From Datura wrightii (Eukaryota; Streptophyta; Magnoliopsida; Solanales; Solanaceae), in NCBI GenBank assembly GCA_035772735.1, contig JASDFA010000002.1, forward strand, positions 6,944,001 through 7,008,000: a stretch of 64,000 nucleotides of DNA. The letters are read 5' to 3'. Made by a program: the position numbers and the translations under genes. The stretch's first letter is position 1; the number at the start of each line of letters is the position of its first letter. The notes beneath the pieces were generated by a model. The model made no database searches and had not been told where the DNA came from. It worked only from the letters and a program-made list of their open reading frames with translations. Shown here one piece after another: positions 23,161 to 34,816 of the stretch.

Positions 23161-23560
23161 AATTGACGCACCTGGAAATCAAAATTCCACCGCACGGTTC
23201 CTACAACTAATCGAAGCATAACATGCAAACAACCAATCCATACCCAAAATGATGTCAAAGTCGGTCATATCTAACTCTACTAAGTATGTGGAAGTGACCT
23301 TATGCAATACTATAATGGGGAAACCTCTATACACCCGCCTAGCTACAACTAATTCACCGACTAGAGTAGAGACGGAGAACAGTTCTGATAGACTTTCAGG
23401 GCTAACTCCAAAACTACTAGAAATATAGGGAGTTATAAAAGACAAAGTAGTTCCTAGATCTAACAAGGCACAAGCATCAACATGGAAGACTTGCAACATA
23501 CCAGTGACCACATTTGGAGAAGCCTCCTGCTCTTGGCGGGGTACTAGAGCATAAAACCTG
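23161..23560 (-). pseudogene. Aspartic protease (DLGTT variant, broken)
   Basis: The segment 23511-23179 reads VFHVDACALLDLGTTLSFIT, in which the usual catalytic D-S/L-G-A/S-T is DLGTT: the catalytic Asp is present. The flap and the second hydrophobic motif follow (VYRGFPIIVLHKVTSTYLVE, then DFDIILGMDWLFACYASISC with the ILGMDWL pattern typical of this clade). A stop follows AVEF at 23179. It is in the same frame as the zinc-knuckle segment upstream and the RT downstream, so gag-pol was a single reading frame here, as in other Tekay elements. Confidence 0.82.
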
Positions 23561-23598
23561 TTTTGGCGTTGACCGCCTGCTAAACTAGTAGAGGCACC

Positions 23599-24729
23599 CT
23601 ACTGAGGGGGACGTGCTGTTGGAGTGGCAGAACTGGCTGCTATCACACGGTCTCCTCCAACCCCTGATCTGGCTGAAGGGCAATCCTTAAGTCTGTGTTC
23701 GGGTTTGCCACACCCAAAACAAGCATCCAAGCCAACTAAGCACCTCCCAGGGTGATTCTTTCCATACTCCGCACAAACTGGAAAAGTACGCTCCACCTGC
23801 ATACTACCCTAGCCTCTCGACTCTAAAGCTCTGCTCCTCCGATCTCCTCTGAATCTAGATGGCGTGCTAGCCGATGATGGAGCTGGAGCGATAGCCTTGT
23901 GTTGAGACTACTGGCGCTATCCACCCCTAGACCTAACCTGAGCAACCCCATAGCTGTCACTCCTGGCCCTCTTGGCCTCCCTCTACCTCCTGTAGACCAA
24001 CTCCATCTGTTGTGCATGCAATATTATACGGGAAAAGTCAATATCCCGAAGAAGCATAGAGATCCGGCAATCCTTGTCCAAGTAATCTGCCGTCCCATGC
24101 ACAAAATGACTCACCCGAGCCCTCTGATCCGCCACCAACTCCGGGGCATACTTAGATAATCGGGTGAACTCTAATGCGTACTCCTAAATGGTCATGTTAC
24201 CCTGCCAAACTAACAAATTTGGCCTCTTTGAGCTCCCTCATCTCCCGAGGGAAGAACCGATCCATAAATGCCACGTGCAACTCCTCCCCAACCTATTGGG
24301 TCTGCACCCACTACCCTAGCATCTCTCCACTGCTTGAACCATATATGAGCCACTCCCTTCAGCTGATAGAAGATCAAGTCGAGACACTCTCCATTGTTCA
24401 CCCCCATAACTTGGGTGATCTTCAGAATTTCCTCAATAAATTCATGTGGATCCTCATCTATCTTCGACCCCGTGAACTCAAGGTTCATTCTCAAGAAATT
24501 GCTCACCCTAGTTGCCGTCGTATTCCCATTCTGAGGGTAATGCACCACTGTCTGATTTTGAACCTGAGCAGTCATGGCCTGTGCCAACATCTGAATCACT
24601 GCCCTAAACTCAGTGTAGGAAGTTGGCTTCTGGTGCATGCTCCTCATGAACGGGAGGAGCTGATTGATGCTCACCATCATGATCATTACCGTCACCATTC
24701 CTTCTAGCGTTCATTCGGTGAGGAGGCAT
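23599..24729 (-). pseudogene. Gag with CCHC zinc knuckle (frameshifted)
   Basis: The likely start is the ATG at 24729-24727 (MPPHRMNARRNGDGND), 190 bp after the primer site; that frame stops after ~44 codons. The capsid core continues in another frame at 24698-24210 (TEFRAVIQMLAQAMTAQVQN, FIEEILKITQVMGVNNGECL, QLKGVAHIWFKQWRDARVVG), shifts again near 24.29 kb, and runs degenerately to 23823. The zinc knuckle is in 23802-23599: CFGCGKPEHRLKDC, the CX2CX4HX4C pattern for RNA packaging. At least three frame changes separate these parts. The protein would have formed the capsid. Confidence 0.85.
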
Positions 24730-24918
24730 GATTTTGCAATGCGAATAGCACGAATTAGAAGAATAAAGGACTTCATTGCACAACATAGATCATGAAAAAA
24801 GGGAACATTTCCTAAACATCTAGTAGCCTCTTTATCATAAGTGTGGCGTGCTTCACACCCATGACAAAGACTCTACTTAACGCAGCTTTCAGACTCCCTA
24901 GGAAACTCCAAAACCTAT

Positions 24919-24931
24919 GGCTCTGATACCA
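24919..24931 (-). promoter_or_regulatory. Primer-binding site, tRNA-iMet type
   Basis: On minus, the sequence TGGTATCAGAGCC follows the 5' LTR end (TGACA at 24940-24936) after AACT. TGGTATCAGAGC is the standard complement of the initiator methionyl-tRNA 3' end used to prime minus-strand DNA synthesis by chromoviruses. Confidence 0.9.
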
Positions 24932-24935
24932 AGTT

Positions 24936-27140
24936 TGTCACTACCCGAACGTATACCCAGATCATAGACACGGGACAAGGAGCCCCGAGAGACCCCAACT
25001 CAACCCATGGCATGAGCTTACATCTAATTCAACCACATGAGCGGAAGATTTAGCATATATTACCATAAGGAAGATGTAATTATAACATTGTAAAGGGGAA
25101 AGCCAATACAAAATTCATACATAACGGCTGAATACAACATGTAGTCTGAAAAGCCTCTAATCATGAAAGACGGGTTGATAGGACAACTCCCCAACTAACC
25201 CATCAATTCTAATATTGAAAGAAAGCATAGATTCTAAACATATGGCCTCGGAACATGAGGACTCACCAAATACGCTGATAACAATGAAGCACTACTGAGG
25301 AGGGTGAACTTAAGACCCGGGCCCTATATCATGAAACGATACAGCATAGGAAGTATGCGGTCAGTATGTGGAATGTACTGAGTATGCAAGGTAAGTAATA
25401 CGAACATTTAAAATATATAAATCTCATAAATAATCATAAGAGTAGGACATTGTGCTCATATCATAAATATCGTTCCATAACATAAGGCTCAGGGTTTTCA
25501 AAACATTCGTAATACAATTGTAATCATAATAATAAGAGAAAATATTTATTTAACATGACTTGAGCCAATATAAATAATCAATAAACATGCATAAATCATG
25601 AGAAACAGTGGGAGATTCTCTTAACCGACATACACCATATGAGCACACATGAAGTCCGACCTGTAAACCTAGTCGAGAGGTTGTTCGTACCTTGCCAAGG
25701 GTAGAACCATGAAGGATGTGATATCACCATGAAAAAGGGCCAATTGGGTCGGGGAAATTCATGTAAAAGGTCCCAATATATCTACGATGGCATGTAGTTT
25801 ATGAGATCTGGGGCTTAACTTGAGCCCCCAGCCTACTTGGTGTTTGATACTACTCCCAATATATTGTGCTTATAGTATAATATGTATGAATTCATGGGCT
25901 AGTTAAATCATGATAATCATAAACATACTTGTACATACGTGAACTAGCCATGACATAAGGCCCGTGAGTCGGTCATAACATAATTCATAAATCATAAGTT
26001 TCATGCATACTTGTAGGTCGTACATATACCTTGAAAATCATCAAATCATAATGGGTATTTGAATAAATCCATATTTCAAATTATAAATCATGTTGGGTTT
26101 GTAAATATCAACAATTGAAGTAATGATCATAAATCAATTCATCATAGATCATACATAATTGGGTTTAATTTAGTAGAAATCGAAATTAATAATTTTATAA
26201 TCAAAATAATTGTAAAATATGATCAAAATTCATATAATATGATGAGATTTTCGAAATATAAGAATCCATTAGTAAATTATTAGAATTCCTCAAAATTCAA
26301 GTTGAAACCCCATAAGATTTTTTGATCAATTTTCATAAATTATGAGAGATTGGGCATGGGTGTGAACGGAAACACCCATTCATAACCCTACATACCTGGG
26401 TAAGATCAGATTCTAGAGTTCCTTGAATTCCCAACAGAGAATTGATAGAGAAAAGCTTGAAACTATGTGTGACGTCTCTAAAACCCTCTTAATTTGCATG
26501 CATGGGAATGACTTATGCAAGAGGAGCTTAACCTATCTTATCATGCCCAGAAAAATACATAAAATGGCGTAGTTTAGGGCCTTAGAGCATAGAAAGTTCG
26601 AAAATACCCTTAATGAAAAATTTCTAAAAAACTGATCTGGGTGAACCAACGACTGATCCCACAAGTCGTGCCATGATACCACGACTCGTGGTATCGAGTC
26701 GTTGAGTCCACTGCCTTACTTCATGTTTTTAGATTCTTCTCACGACTCAACAGGACGAGTTGTTGCTTCAAATAACGGGTCGTTATATCGATCATTGTCA
26801 ACTTTTCTGAAAATTTGAACTTCCCTTACCACGAGCCTCAACACAATTCGTAGTTGCTTTAAACGATTCGTGGTATCCATCCGTTATATCCACTAGAAAA
26901 TCTGGCAATCCAACCCATGACTAGTGACCATGGGTCGTCACTTCTCACCACGAGTCGTTGGATGACCCATGGTATCCCCAACTGCCAAAGTCCAATTCCT
27001 CCCACAACTGCTAACAACGACCCGTGGTTTCCAACCACGAGTTGTTACATCACCCATCCTGTTACTTTTTTTTCCCAGTTTTTCAGCCAACTTCAGATTT
27101 TGATCCCGGGTCTAATCTTGGTACTTTCGGGGTATTTACA
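24936..27140 (-). mobile_element. 5' LTR of the Tekay element, 2205 bp
   Basis: It starts TGTAAATACCCCGAAAGTAC at 27140 and ends GTTCGGGTAGTGACA at 24936, the complete version of the family LTR in this window. The first ~500 bp (26640-27050) carry the CGACTCGTGG motif cluster, with the same 21-bp palindrome (26675-26695) found in the 3' LTR. Conserved block GTATGTGGAATGTACTGAGT is at 25364-25383. It is collinear with the 3' LTR but with many substitutions and small indels, so the insertion is not recent. Confidence 0.92.
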
Positions 27141-27405
27141 GGAATCTTGTCCTGGCATCCTATCTTCAGTATTTAGAGGCTTCATAGACTAGATAAAAAT
27201 TTGATATTTTCTATTGTTACCGATTAACATTTATTATTCAGATTTAGTTATTGAATTTACTTTTCTTAAAGAGCTTGTGGACCCATTATAGTTATAGATT
27301 CCTCATTGTTATCTTAGTTAATAGTAAGTCAGACCAAGGGTTCCTCGAGCTATTAGTAGTCCCGGCTGCCGGTCATCCCCAGGGTGTAGGCTCGGCAACG
27401 TGACT
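27141..27405 (+). mobile_element. 3' end fragment of another LTR
   Basis: The block GCTTCATAGACTAGATAA, the AT-rich middle, and the terminal phrase CGGCTGCCGGTCATCCCCAG followed by GGTGTAGGCTCGGCAACGTG look like the closing part of a plus-strand LTR of a common plant gypsy type ending in ...GTGAC(A). Its start is missing; the Tekay element sits directly to its left, possibly inserted into it. Assignment is from general knowledge of such LTR ends. Confidence 0.45.
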
Positions 27406-28014
27406 CTTATTTTCTTTAAATATTATTTGGCCTAAATGACTTTTAAAAGACTAAGGCCCAAATCATATTTTTCGGATATTATCTTTGACACTAACATTGA
27501 GCAGCCTCCCCACCCCTCTTTGGTTTTAAGAGTTTGTTATAACAACTTCCATTAAGGCCCAAATGGTGGCTGAAGTAATTTTTCAAAGACTAAAGATATA
27601 TATTCTACATATTGCTCTACTTTACATGCCCAAATACAAATATTACATTATTTTTCTTATTAATATACATATGATATTTCATATACCATATACTTATACT
27701 GCTATGTTACATGCACCACTGGTTATACCATACATACATTTATATATTGTTTTTACACGTATCATACAACTATTTTCTTGCATCATACACATGTTTCTTT
27801 CTCAAACCATATGTATACACTATTTGGTATATCATACACATATACTATTTTCATATGCTTGTTCCATATATCATATACACATGTCTCTCTATGTACATAC
27901 ACATATTACATGGTATACTACCTCATATACACTAATATACCTTTTATATACCCGTGTTATTTTCATATATCATATATATCTTATATACACGACATACACA
28001 CACACACAGAGAGA

Positions 28015-28060
<46 letters not shown>
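27406..28060. repeat. AT-rich simple-sequence tract with (TA)n
   Basis: From about 27600 the sequence is made of TATAC/ACAT/CATA-rich strings with no coding character. It then passes through a short CACACACA and GAGAGA run (27990-28015) into an uninterrupted (TA)n of about 40 bp at 28019-28060. The overlapping ORFs here, rich in Tyr, Ile and His, are products of the simple sequence. Confidence 0.85.
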
Positions 28061-28064
<4 letters not shown>

Positions 28065-28184
28065 TTGTATATATGGTATATCAAATAACATATAAGAGTA
28101 TATAGAGTAATATATACATATATATATGTATATATTACTCTATATAGTCTTATATGTTATTTGATATACCATATATACAACTTA
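28061..28184. repeat. 124-bp near-perfect palindrome
   Basis: The left arm begins TAAGTTGTATATATGGTATA and the right arm ends CCATATATACAACTTA. The arms pair base for base around 28122/28123 with a single mismatched pair that I can see (AGAGT at 28095-28099 against AGTCT at 28146-28150). There is no loop. The (TA)n tract adjoins the left side. The structure could extrude as a cruciform and could be the core of a small foldback element. Confidence 0.9.
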
Positions 28185-28383
28185 TATACACCTCTCAATA
28201 TACCATATATATACCTCGCATATCCCTTTGATTTCCATAGCATACTTTGTCACCCTTCATTGAAATTAATATTCTTTTCACTTTCCTTTTGAAGTATGTA
28301 AATAATTAAATAAATAATCCCCTCTAGTGTACTTAGACTAAGTTCAAAGATTATTGTAGTGTAGACCCTGAGGGGTGGTTAAC
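28185..28383. other. Unassigned AT-rich spacer
   Basis: AT-rich sequence between the palindrome and the next LTR. Further CATATATATAC strings are present, and TTAAC (28379-28383) lies immediately before the LTR end. Nothing gene-like is visible. Confidence 0.5.
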
Positions 28384-30637
28384 TATCACGACCTGAACGT
28401 TGGCCCAGATCGAGACACGGGACGAAGAACCCTGAGAGGCTTCAAACTAACCCATGGCATGGACACAACATCTAAGCTCAACATTTTCAATGCAGAAGAA
28501 TCTAACATATAACATAGCGAAAGTATGAAAATCTGATAGCATCAAATATTTGAATACATAACACAAGTCTGAAACTGAATATATACTATGTCTGATAAGC
28601 CTCTACTACTGACGAGTTGATAGGACAAGACCCCAACTAACTCTCTAAAGTCTGAAACTGAAAGTACTGAACGTAACTGATAAGAAGGACCCTTGAAAGA
28701 TGAGGACTCAACAACTTTGACTGGGAAATGCTAACACTGAAGATCTGGCTAGCGACGCGACTGAGCCTGAATATCTAAGCTTGTACCATAAAACGATATA
28801 ACATAGAGTGTGCGATTAGTACGTGAGATGTACCGAGTATGCAAAGTATGTAAAACCGCTAAGTAAGTAAAATCCGTGATCATGCATAACATAAAATATT
28901 TAATCATAAGAGTCTGAGAGTATGGATTGCATGCTAATCTGAAAAAATAACTTAAACATAACTGAATATCATAACTGAATCAAATAACCCAAAGCTGGAA
29001 ACTGACATTCATAGTAAAACTAAACATTGGGTCAAACCTGCTGAAAATATAATATCATGACTGATGAACATGCATAACTAAAATCATGAGGAACAATGGG
29101 AGACTTGTCATATAACCGATATTACCACGATAGAGTTTATGTGGTCCCAACTATTACACTCAAGTGGGTAGAGCCACTCAAAGACTTGTCAGGGCTAAGG
29201 ACGCTACCATGATATCGATATCAAGTTGAAGGCCCTTTGGGAGCAGGGGAAGCTCACAATGGAGGTCCCAAATAATCTGAACATACCTACGTTGGCATGT
29301 CGTTTTGAGGCATAGGGTTGACTGACCCTTAGCCTACTCGGTGCTAGACACTACTCCCAAAATAATTCTTATTCTCTCCATCATTTTTCAACAAAGCTGA
29401 ACCATTGTCTAGAGACGAAGTTGAATCATAACATGACATACATATTCTAAAAACATAACATGAAGAGCCTTGGCCTGAAACCATACCACAAGTTGAAAAT
29501 ATTGGGAGTCTAGACTCCACAACCATGTGGTAAGCTGATAACATGAAATTTAGATAAAACGCGAAACATACTTGATTATATGGGTCTGTTCAACACTTCA
29601 ACATGCTTAACATAGACTTGACCATTCAAAAACATGAACATGGACATGGGTAATTCGAAATCATACTTTCATCATTCACATCTCATCATGCTTGAATACA
29701 TATATCATAAAATCTCAACTTTCATGCACTTCTATGGGTGGACATCATAATTTGTAAAAACTTGAAAACATAATTTGTAATTGAAAAAATTATAAAATAT
29801 TCCCATGAATCGTAATTCAACATGTGAAACATGTATAGATCATGCCCATGATTGATACTTGGAGAATTCACATGTTGGGTTAAAACCCCATTGATTCATC
29901 CACTAGAATTTTCATGAAATTGAAGAGGGATTAGACATGGAAATGGATAGATACACCTATTTATAACCTTACATACCTAGGAGAAATCTTATTACACAAC
30001 TCTCTTGAATACCTAAAGGAATTGGGGAAGAACTTGATGAATCCTAAGCTTGATCACCCTTAGAATATTCTAGGCTTGCATGCATGGAAGAGAATGGGTT
30101 TAGAATGAATTATACCCCCTTAAAACACATTTATCTGAGCTTGAAATTACATAGTTTAGGTCTTAGAAACTTAGAAATTACAGAAAAGCCCTTAATAAAT
30201 TCGCAGAAAAATACACGCTACCAGTCCCAACGAGGGACTAAACGACTCATGGCTAGAGGGACGACTCGTCGTCTTCCTTCCGTCGTCTACGCTGGAATTG
30301 CACCTCTATTGTTCACTATGACATCACGACTTATGGTGTGCCGAACAACTCGTGGTGACTAGTCGTTGGGACACTACCAACTTTTCAACATCCAAATCAA
30401 ACTCCTAACCACGACCCAATTGACGACTCGTGGTGATGACCGCCACTCCTGGTCTCACTTGTGGTCAAACTCAAACCCAAAATTCAAAATAAGTCCACCC
30501 TCCTCCGCATGAGTCACTTAACGACTCGTGGTGCACTTCACGGATCACTGGATGACTCGTCATGTGACCTGGTGCAAATATTCTATTTCCTCCGTTTCAA
30601 CCCTCGGGTCTGATCTTAGGGCTTTCGGGGTATTACA
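28384..30637 (-). mobile_element. 3' LTR of the second minus-strand Tekay element, 2254 bp
   Basis: It starts on minus at 30637 with TGTAATACCCCGAAAGCCCT and ends near CAGGTCGTGATA at 28384 (the usual TGACA is TGATA here). The motif cluster with CGACTCGTGGTGATGACCG and related sequences is at 30220-30600, and the conserved GTACGTGAGATGTACCGAGT block is at 28819-28838. The polypurine tract (minus AAGGGGAATTT, about 30652-30642) precedes the LTR. The short ORFs at 29344-29544 and 30084-30362 are chance. Confidence 0.9.
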
Positions 30638-30878
30638 ATAAATTCCCCTTGGGAACATTCCTCCTTAAATATGGGTAATCATATAAAAAAGCTGAGTAAT
30701 GCAACTTCTATATCAAATACTAAACATTTAAAGATGAAAACTGACGGAGTGACTGACTCCGGACTAAACTACATGACTTAACTGAATTCATGAATCATAC
30801 ATACATATGTTGACATAAAGGAAACTGGGGCACATGAACTGAACATGAAACTGAATAGAGTACTAGGGAGGAAACTGA

Positions 30879-32370
30879 TCAAGATAAAACTGAGCCAGAA
30901 GGGAATAGATGCGAGTATTTAGCCATCATATTTGCTTCAGCTACCCTCATAGCTCCCTCAACATGTTGATTCCTCCACAAAATCTTGACTGAGGATATTT
31001 CCTTGTTTCTTAGCTTTTGAACCTGACTATCAAGCATTTCCACCAGAACCTCCTCATAGCTAAGGCTATCCTTCACACCTATGCCCTCTACCGGAACAAC
31101 CTGAGATGGATCACCCAAACACTTCTTTAAGAGCGACAGATAGAAAACTAGATGAACTAAAGCAAATTCTAAGGCCAACTCCAACTCATAGGCCACTTTG
31201 CCAATACATCTCACAATCCGGTACGGGCCAACATAACAGGGACTAAGTTTCCCTTTTTTTCCAGACCTCATCACTTCCTTCATGGGAGATACCTTCAGAA
31301 ACACTCAATCATCAACTTCAAACTCTAGTTCTCTCCTCCTTACATCCGCATAGGACTTTTGACGACTCTGAGTTTCTTTCAACCTTTCCCTTATAAGCTG
31401 AACTTTCTCCAAAGCCTCATGAACTTAATCTAGTCCTATTAAAGTAGCTTCACCAAAAACCATCCAATAGGCGATAAACATCTAAAGCCTCAAACGGAGC
31501 CATCTGAGTGTTGGAATGGCAGTTGTTGTTATATGCAAACTCAATGAGAGGTAAATGATCATCCCAACTACCCTTGAAATCAATCACACATGCTCTCAAC
31601 ATATCCTCAAGAGTCTGAATGGTCCGCTCAGCCTGACCATCTATTTACGGGTGAAATGTTGTGCTAAGCTTGACCTGAGTACCAAGACCCTTCTAAAATG
31701 ATCTCCAAAACTGGGAGGTATACTGAGTACCTCTATCCGATATGATGGACAAGGGCACTCCATGCAACCGAACTAACTCCCCAATATACAATTTAGCATA
31801 ATCCTCCGCTGAATCGGTAGTTTTGACTATAGAAAATAAGCTGCTTTAGTCAACCTATCTACGACCATCCAAATAGAGTCGTATTGTCGATGAGTATGAG
31901 GCAACACTGTAATGAAGTCCATATTGATTTACTTCTACTTCCAAGTAGGGATACTAATATCTTGAAGCACACCTCCAGATCTTTGATGCTCAACCTTCAC
32001 CTGTTGACAATTTGGACACTTAGCCACAACCTCTGCTATGTACTTCTTCATGCCATTCCACCAGTAGACTTCCTGTAGGTCACAGTACATCTTGGTGGTG
32101 CCTAGATGTATAGAGTATCTAGAACCATGAGTCTCATGCAACATCCGCTCCCTCAAGTCATCAACACCCGATACACACAAATGACCCTGATATGTAGCAC
32201 ACCATCTCCCCCTTGGGAGAAGACCTCTACCTTCTGATTCTGAATGACTTCCTTCAACTTTACCAAAATAGGATCCTCATCTTGTCTAGCTTTGACCTCG
32301 GTCACCAAGAAAGATTCAGATCTATTCTGAACAATGACACCACCATCTGTCGAGTCAAAAAGACGAACTC
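30879..32370 (-). pseudogene. Tekay-type integrase and chromodomain (broken)
   Basis: The zinc domain is in 32180-31935 (HLGTTKMYCDLQEVYWWNGM, then CPNCQQVK with both Cys kept). The core start KWK reaches the end of that segment. The second catalytic block near 31735 reads ISDRGTQ, so this Asp is retained, unlike the copies at 20.96 and 11.85 kb. The C-terminal module and chromodomain form one open segment, 31304-30879: FLKVSPMKEVMRSGKKGKLS, HLVFYLSLLKKCLGDPSQVV, then YEEVLVEMLDSQVQKLRNKE and LWRNQHVEGAMRVAEANMMA. The chromodomain WE pair is altered (AMRVAE). Stops and frame changes between 31935 and 31304 disable it. Confidence 0.85.
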
Positions 32371-32374
32371 CTAT

Positions 32375-32825
32375 TCATGCAAGCCGATATACATCCTTTG
32401 CTAGATCTATCCTCTCCCCATATACATGGATCACTCTATCCATAGAAAGCCTGTTAAGAACGTCTTCCACCACATTAGCCTTTCCCGAATGATAAAGGAC
32501 ACTCATATCATAATCTTTCAAAAGCTCCGACCACCTCCTCTGACGTAGATTCAGATCCTTTTGGATAAGCACGTACTTTAGGCTTTTATGGTTCGTAAAC
32601 ACATCCACATGGACCCCATACAAATAGTGTCTCCAAATCTTCAAGGCGAATACTACCGCCGCCAACTCGATGTCATGAGTCGGGTAGTTCTTCTGATGGA
32701 CTTTCAGCTGCCTAGAAGCATAGGCTATAACCTTACCGTGCTGAATTAGTACACAACCAAGGCCGATCCTCGAGGAATCGCAATATACCACAAACCCATC
32801 GATACCCTCAGGTGAGTCGAGTCTT
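32375..32825 (-). pseudogene. RNase H domain
   Basis: The open segment 32791-32375 reads MVYCDSSRIGLGCVLIQHGK (catalytic Asp present), ASRQLKVHQKNYPTHDIELA (catalytic Glu), VFTNHKSLKYVLIQKDLNLR (the third acidic residue, normally Asp in FTDHK, is Asn), and then QRRWSELLKDYDMSVLYHSG. The Asp-to-Asn change at the third metal ligand predicts loss of activity. It is the same frame as the RT segment upstream. Confidence 0.85.
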
Positions 32826-33620
32826 CAACTCTTGAAAGCTCTTCTCAAAAGCCTCCGACCACTGAAACTTCACTTTCTTCTGAGTCAACTTAGTCAACAG
32901 TGCTGCAATGGATGAAAACCCTTCAACAAACCTCTGGTAGTAACCAGCTAAACCCAATAAACTCCTGATATCCAAAGGATTCACTGGTCTAGGTCAATTC
33001 TTCATCGCTCCTATCTTTTGGGAGTCACCTGTATACCATCACATGACACCATATGACCCAAAAATGCTACTGAGTCTAGCAAAAACTCGCACTTGTTGAA
33101 CTTAGCATATAATTGGTGATCCTTAAGTGTTTGTAGCACTACCCTCAAATGAACGGCATGCTCCTCCTCGCTCCGAGAGTATATGAGAATATCATCTATG
33201 AACACAATCAATAACATATCAAAATATGGATTGAACACCCTGCAGGAGCATTCGTTAGTCCAAAATTCATAACCACAAACTCATAGTGACCATACCGAGT
33301 CCTGAAGGCTGTATTTGGAATGTCACTCTCCCCAACCCTGAGCTGATGGTATCTAGATTTGAGATCTATCTTCAAAAAGCACTTAGCACCCTAAAGCTGG
33401 TCAAACAAATCATCAATCCTGAGAAGAGGATACCTATTCTTGATTGTAACTTTATTCAATTGCCGATAATCAATGCACATTCGAAGGGAGCCATCCTTTT
33501 TTTGGACAAAGAGCACTGGTGCACTCTAGGGAGACTTTCTAGGTCTGATGAAACCCTTGTCTAAGAGGTCCTTCAACTGTTTCTTCAACTCCTTTAGCCA
33601 TTCTGTAAGGAGGAATAGAT
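32826..33620 (-). pseudogene. Reverse transcriptase (broken)
   Basis: The palm's catalytic pair is in the segment 33238-33011 (FDMLLIVFIDDILIYSRSEE), followed by the thumb (KFNKCEFLLDSVAFLGHMVS). Upstream, between 33600 and 33250, the complementary strand still encodes the fingers and the first catalytic Asp block in degraded frames, with the phrases equivalent to NKVTIKNRYPLLRIDDLFDQ and DLKSRYHQL. A deletion/frameshift around 33240 joins the two parts. No continuous frame exists. Confidence 0.8.
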
Positions 33621-33699
33621 ATAGGCTGCATATCGGGAAGAAAGTCAATACCAAAATCGATCTCCCGCTCGAGAGGAATTTTTGGTAAATCATCTGGAA

Positions 33700-34230
33700 A
33701 CACTTATGGATATTCGCATACTACAAGAACTGACTGGATAGTCGGGGTTTCAGATGTAGCATCCTTAACCCTAACTAGATGGTACATGCAATCCTCAGAA
33801 ATCATCTTTCTGGCCCTAAGGTAGGAAATGAAGCGACCTATAGGCACAGCTAAACTACCCTTCCACTCTAGGACTGGCTCACCCGAAAATTGAAACTCTA
33901 CTGCACGGGTTCTATAATTTACCGAGGCATAACATGCATGTAGCCAATCCATGCCAAAGGTAACATCAAAATCTGTCATGACTAGCTCTACTAAATCTAC
34001 TGCGATGACTATCTGAAGGACTGTGACAGCTCAATTGTTATATACCCGTCGAGCTATAACTGAATCACCGACTGGAGTAGAGACTGAGAAGGGTTATGAT
34101 AGGATTTCGGGACTGAGTCTGAAATTACTAGCAACATAGGCATCACAAAAGATAAAGTAGCCCCAAGATCTAACAACGCATATACATCAAGGTGGAATAT
34201 TTATAATATACCAATGACTACATTTGGAGA
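33700..34230 (-). pseudogene. Aspartic protease (broken)
   Basis: Near 34190-34140 the minus strand reads ALLDLGATLSFVMPM, with the catalytic Asp and a DLGAT motif. The second half is in the open segment 33979-33704: MTDFDVTFGMDWLHACYASV, then VEFQFSGEPVLEWKGSLAVP and GRFISYLRARKMISEDCMYH. The ILGMDWL pattern is FGMDWL here. The linker to RT (TIQSVLVVCEYP) follows. Frame changes near 34020-34100 separate the halves. Confidence 0.75.
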
Positions 34231-34816
34231 GACCTCCTGCTCCTGGCGAGATCCGAGGACATAGAATCTGTTCTGACGCTGACCACCACCTGCACTAGTG
34301 GATGAACCCTGTTGAGTTGTGCGTGCTGGTGGGGTTGCTGAACTAGTGGCTGTGCCTCGGCCCCTATCATGGCCCTGTATGGCTATTGGGCTTCCCACAC
34401 CCGAAACAAGCACCTGTACCTTCTGAGCACTGACCCGTGTGTCTCCGGCCACACCTGCCACACTCTGGGATGCTGGACTTTGTGGGTCTGCTCCTCTAAC
34501 CTTGGGAGCCTGATGCTCGTACCTTATGGTCGTGCCTAAAACTGGATGGCACACTCATAGCTGACAAAGCTAGGGCTAATGATCTCTGGTGGGGTTGTTG
34601 ATGTTGACCACCACCAGGTCTCTACTGGGAGAATTCGAAGCTATTTGTCCTGGCTCTCTTGGCCTCTCTCTCTCCAGCTCAATCACATGTACCGCCTCTA
34701 TCTACTGGGTGTACAAAACTATCCGAGGAAAATTAATATTCTGATGAAGCATTGCAGTCCAGATATCCTTGAACAAATAGTTTGCTATCCCATGCACGAA
34801 CCGACTTACTCGGGCT
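34201..34816 (-). pseudogene. Gag C-terminal part (degraded)
   Basis: This is the continuation of gag upstream of the protease. The minus strand near 34740-34816 encodes the tail of the capsid, and 34554-34201 encodes a Gln/Ala/Ser/Thr-rich linker ending TSAGGGQRQNRFYVLGSRQE, the common end of gag before protease in this clade. The zinc knuckle near 34370-34440 is degraded. Reading is in several frames. Gag is interrupted at 34816/34817 by a solo LTR and resumes at 36471. Confidence 0.65.

Larger units (their letters stand above)
17713..27140 (-). mobile_element. Near full-length Tekay/Del-type chromovirus, minus strand, non-coding now
   Basis: On minus, the order is 5' LTR (27140-24936), primer-binding site (24931-24919), gag (from 24729), protease, reverse transcriptase, RNase H, integrase and chromodomain (ending 20102), polypurine tract (19871-19861) and 3' LTR (19858-17713). 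The protein order and the C-terminal chromodomain place it in the chromovirus branch of Ty3/gypsy, Tekay/Del clade. The 3' LTR lacks its last ~54 bp, replaced by sequence joined to the LTR at 15641, so no TSD can be read. The bases after the 5' LTR start are GGAAT. The coding region has frame changes near 24.7, 24.3, 23.8 and 22.5 kb plus several in-frame stops, so the copy cannot make a polyprotein. Confidence 0.93.

Noticed and set aside
24174..24707. 177-codon plus-strand ORF
   Set aside because: It is antisense to the recognised gag core on minus.
24919..24931. Possible tRNA gene from the TGGTATCAGAGC signature
   Set aside because: It is only the primer-binding complement of a tRNA 3' end next to an LTR; no cloverleaf is present.
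27563..28095. ORFs of 74-166 codons rich in Tyr, Ile and His
   Set aside because: They are translations of TATAC/CATA simple sequence and the (TA)n tract.
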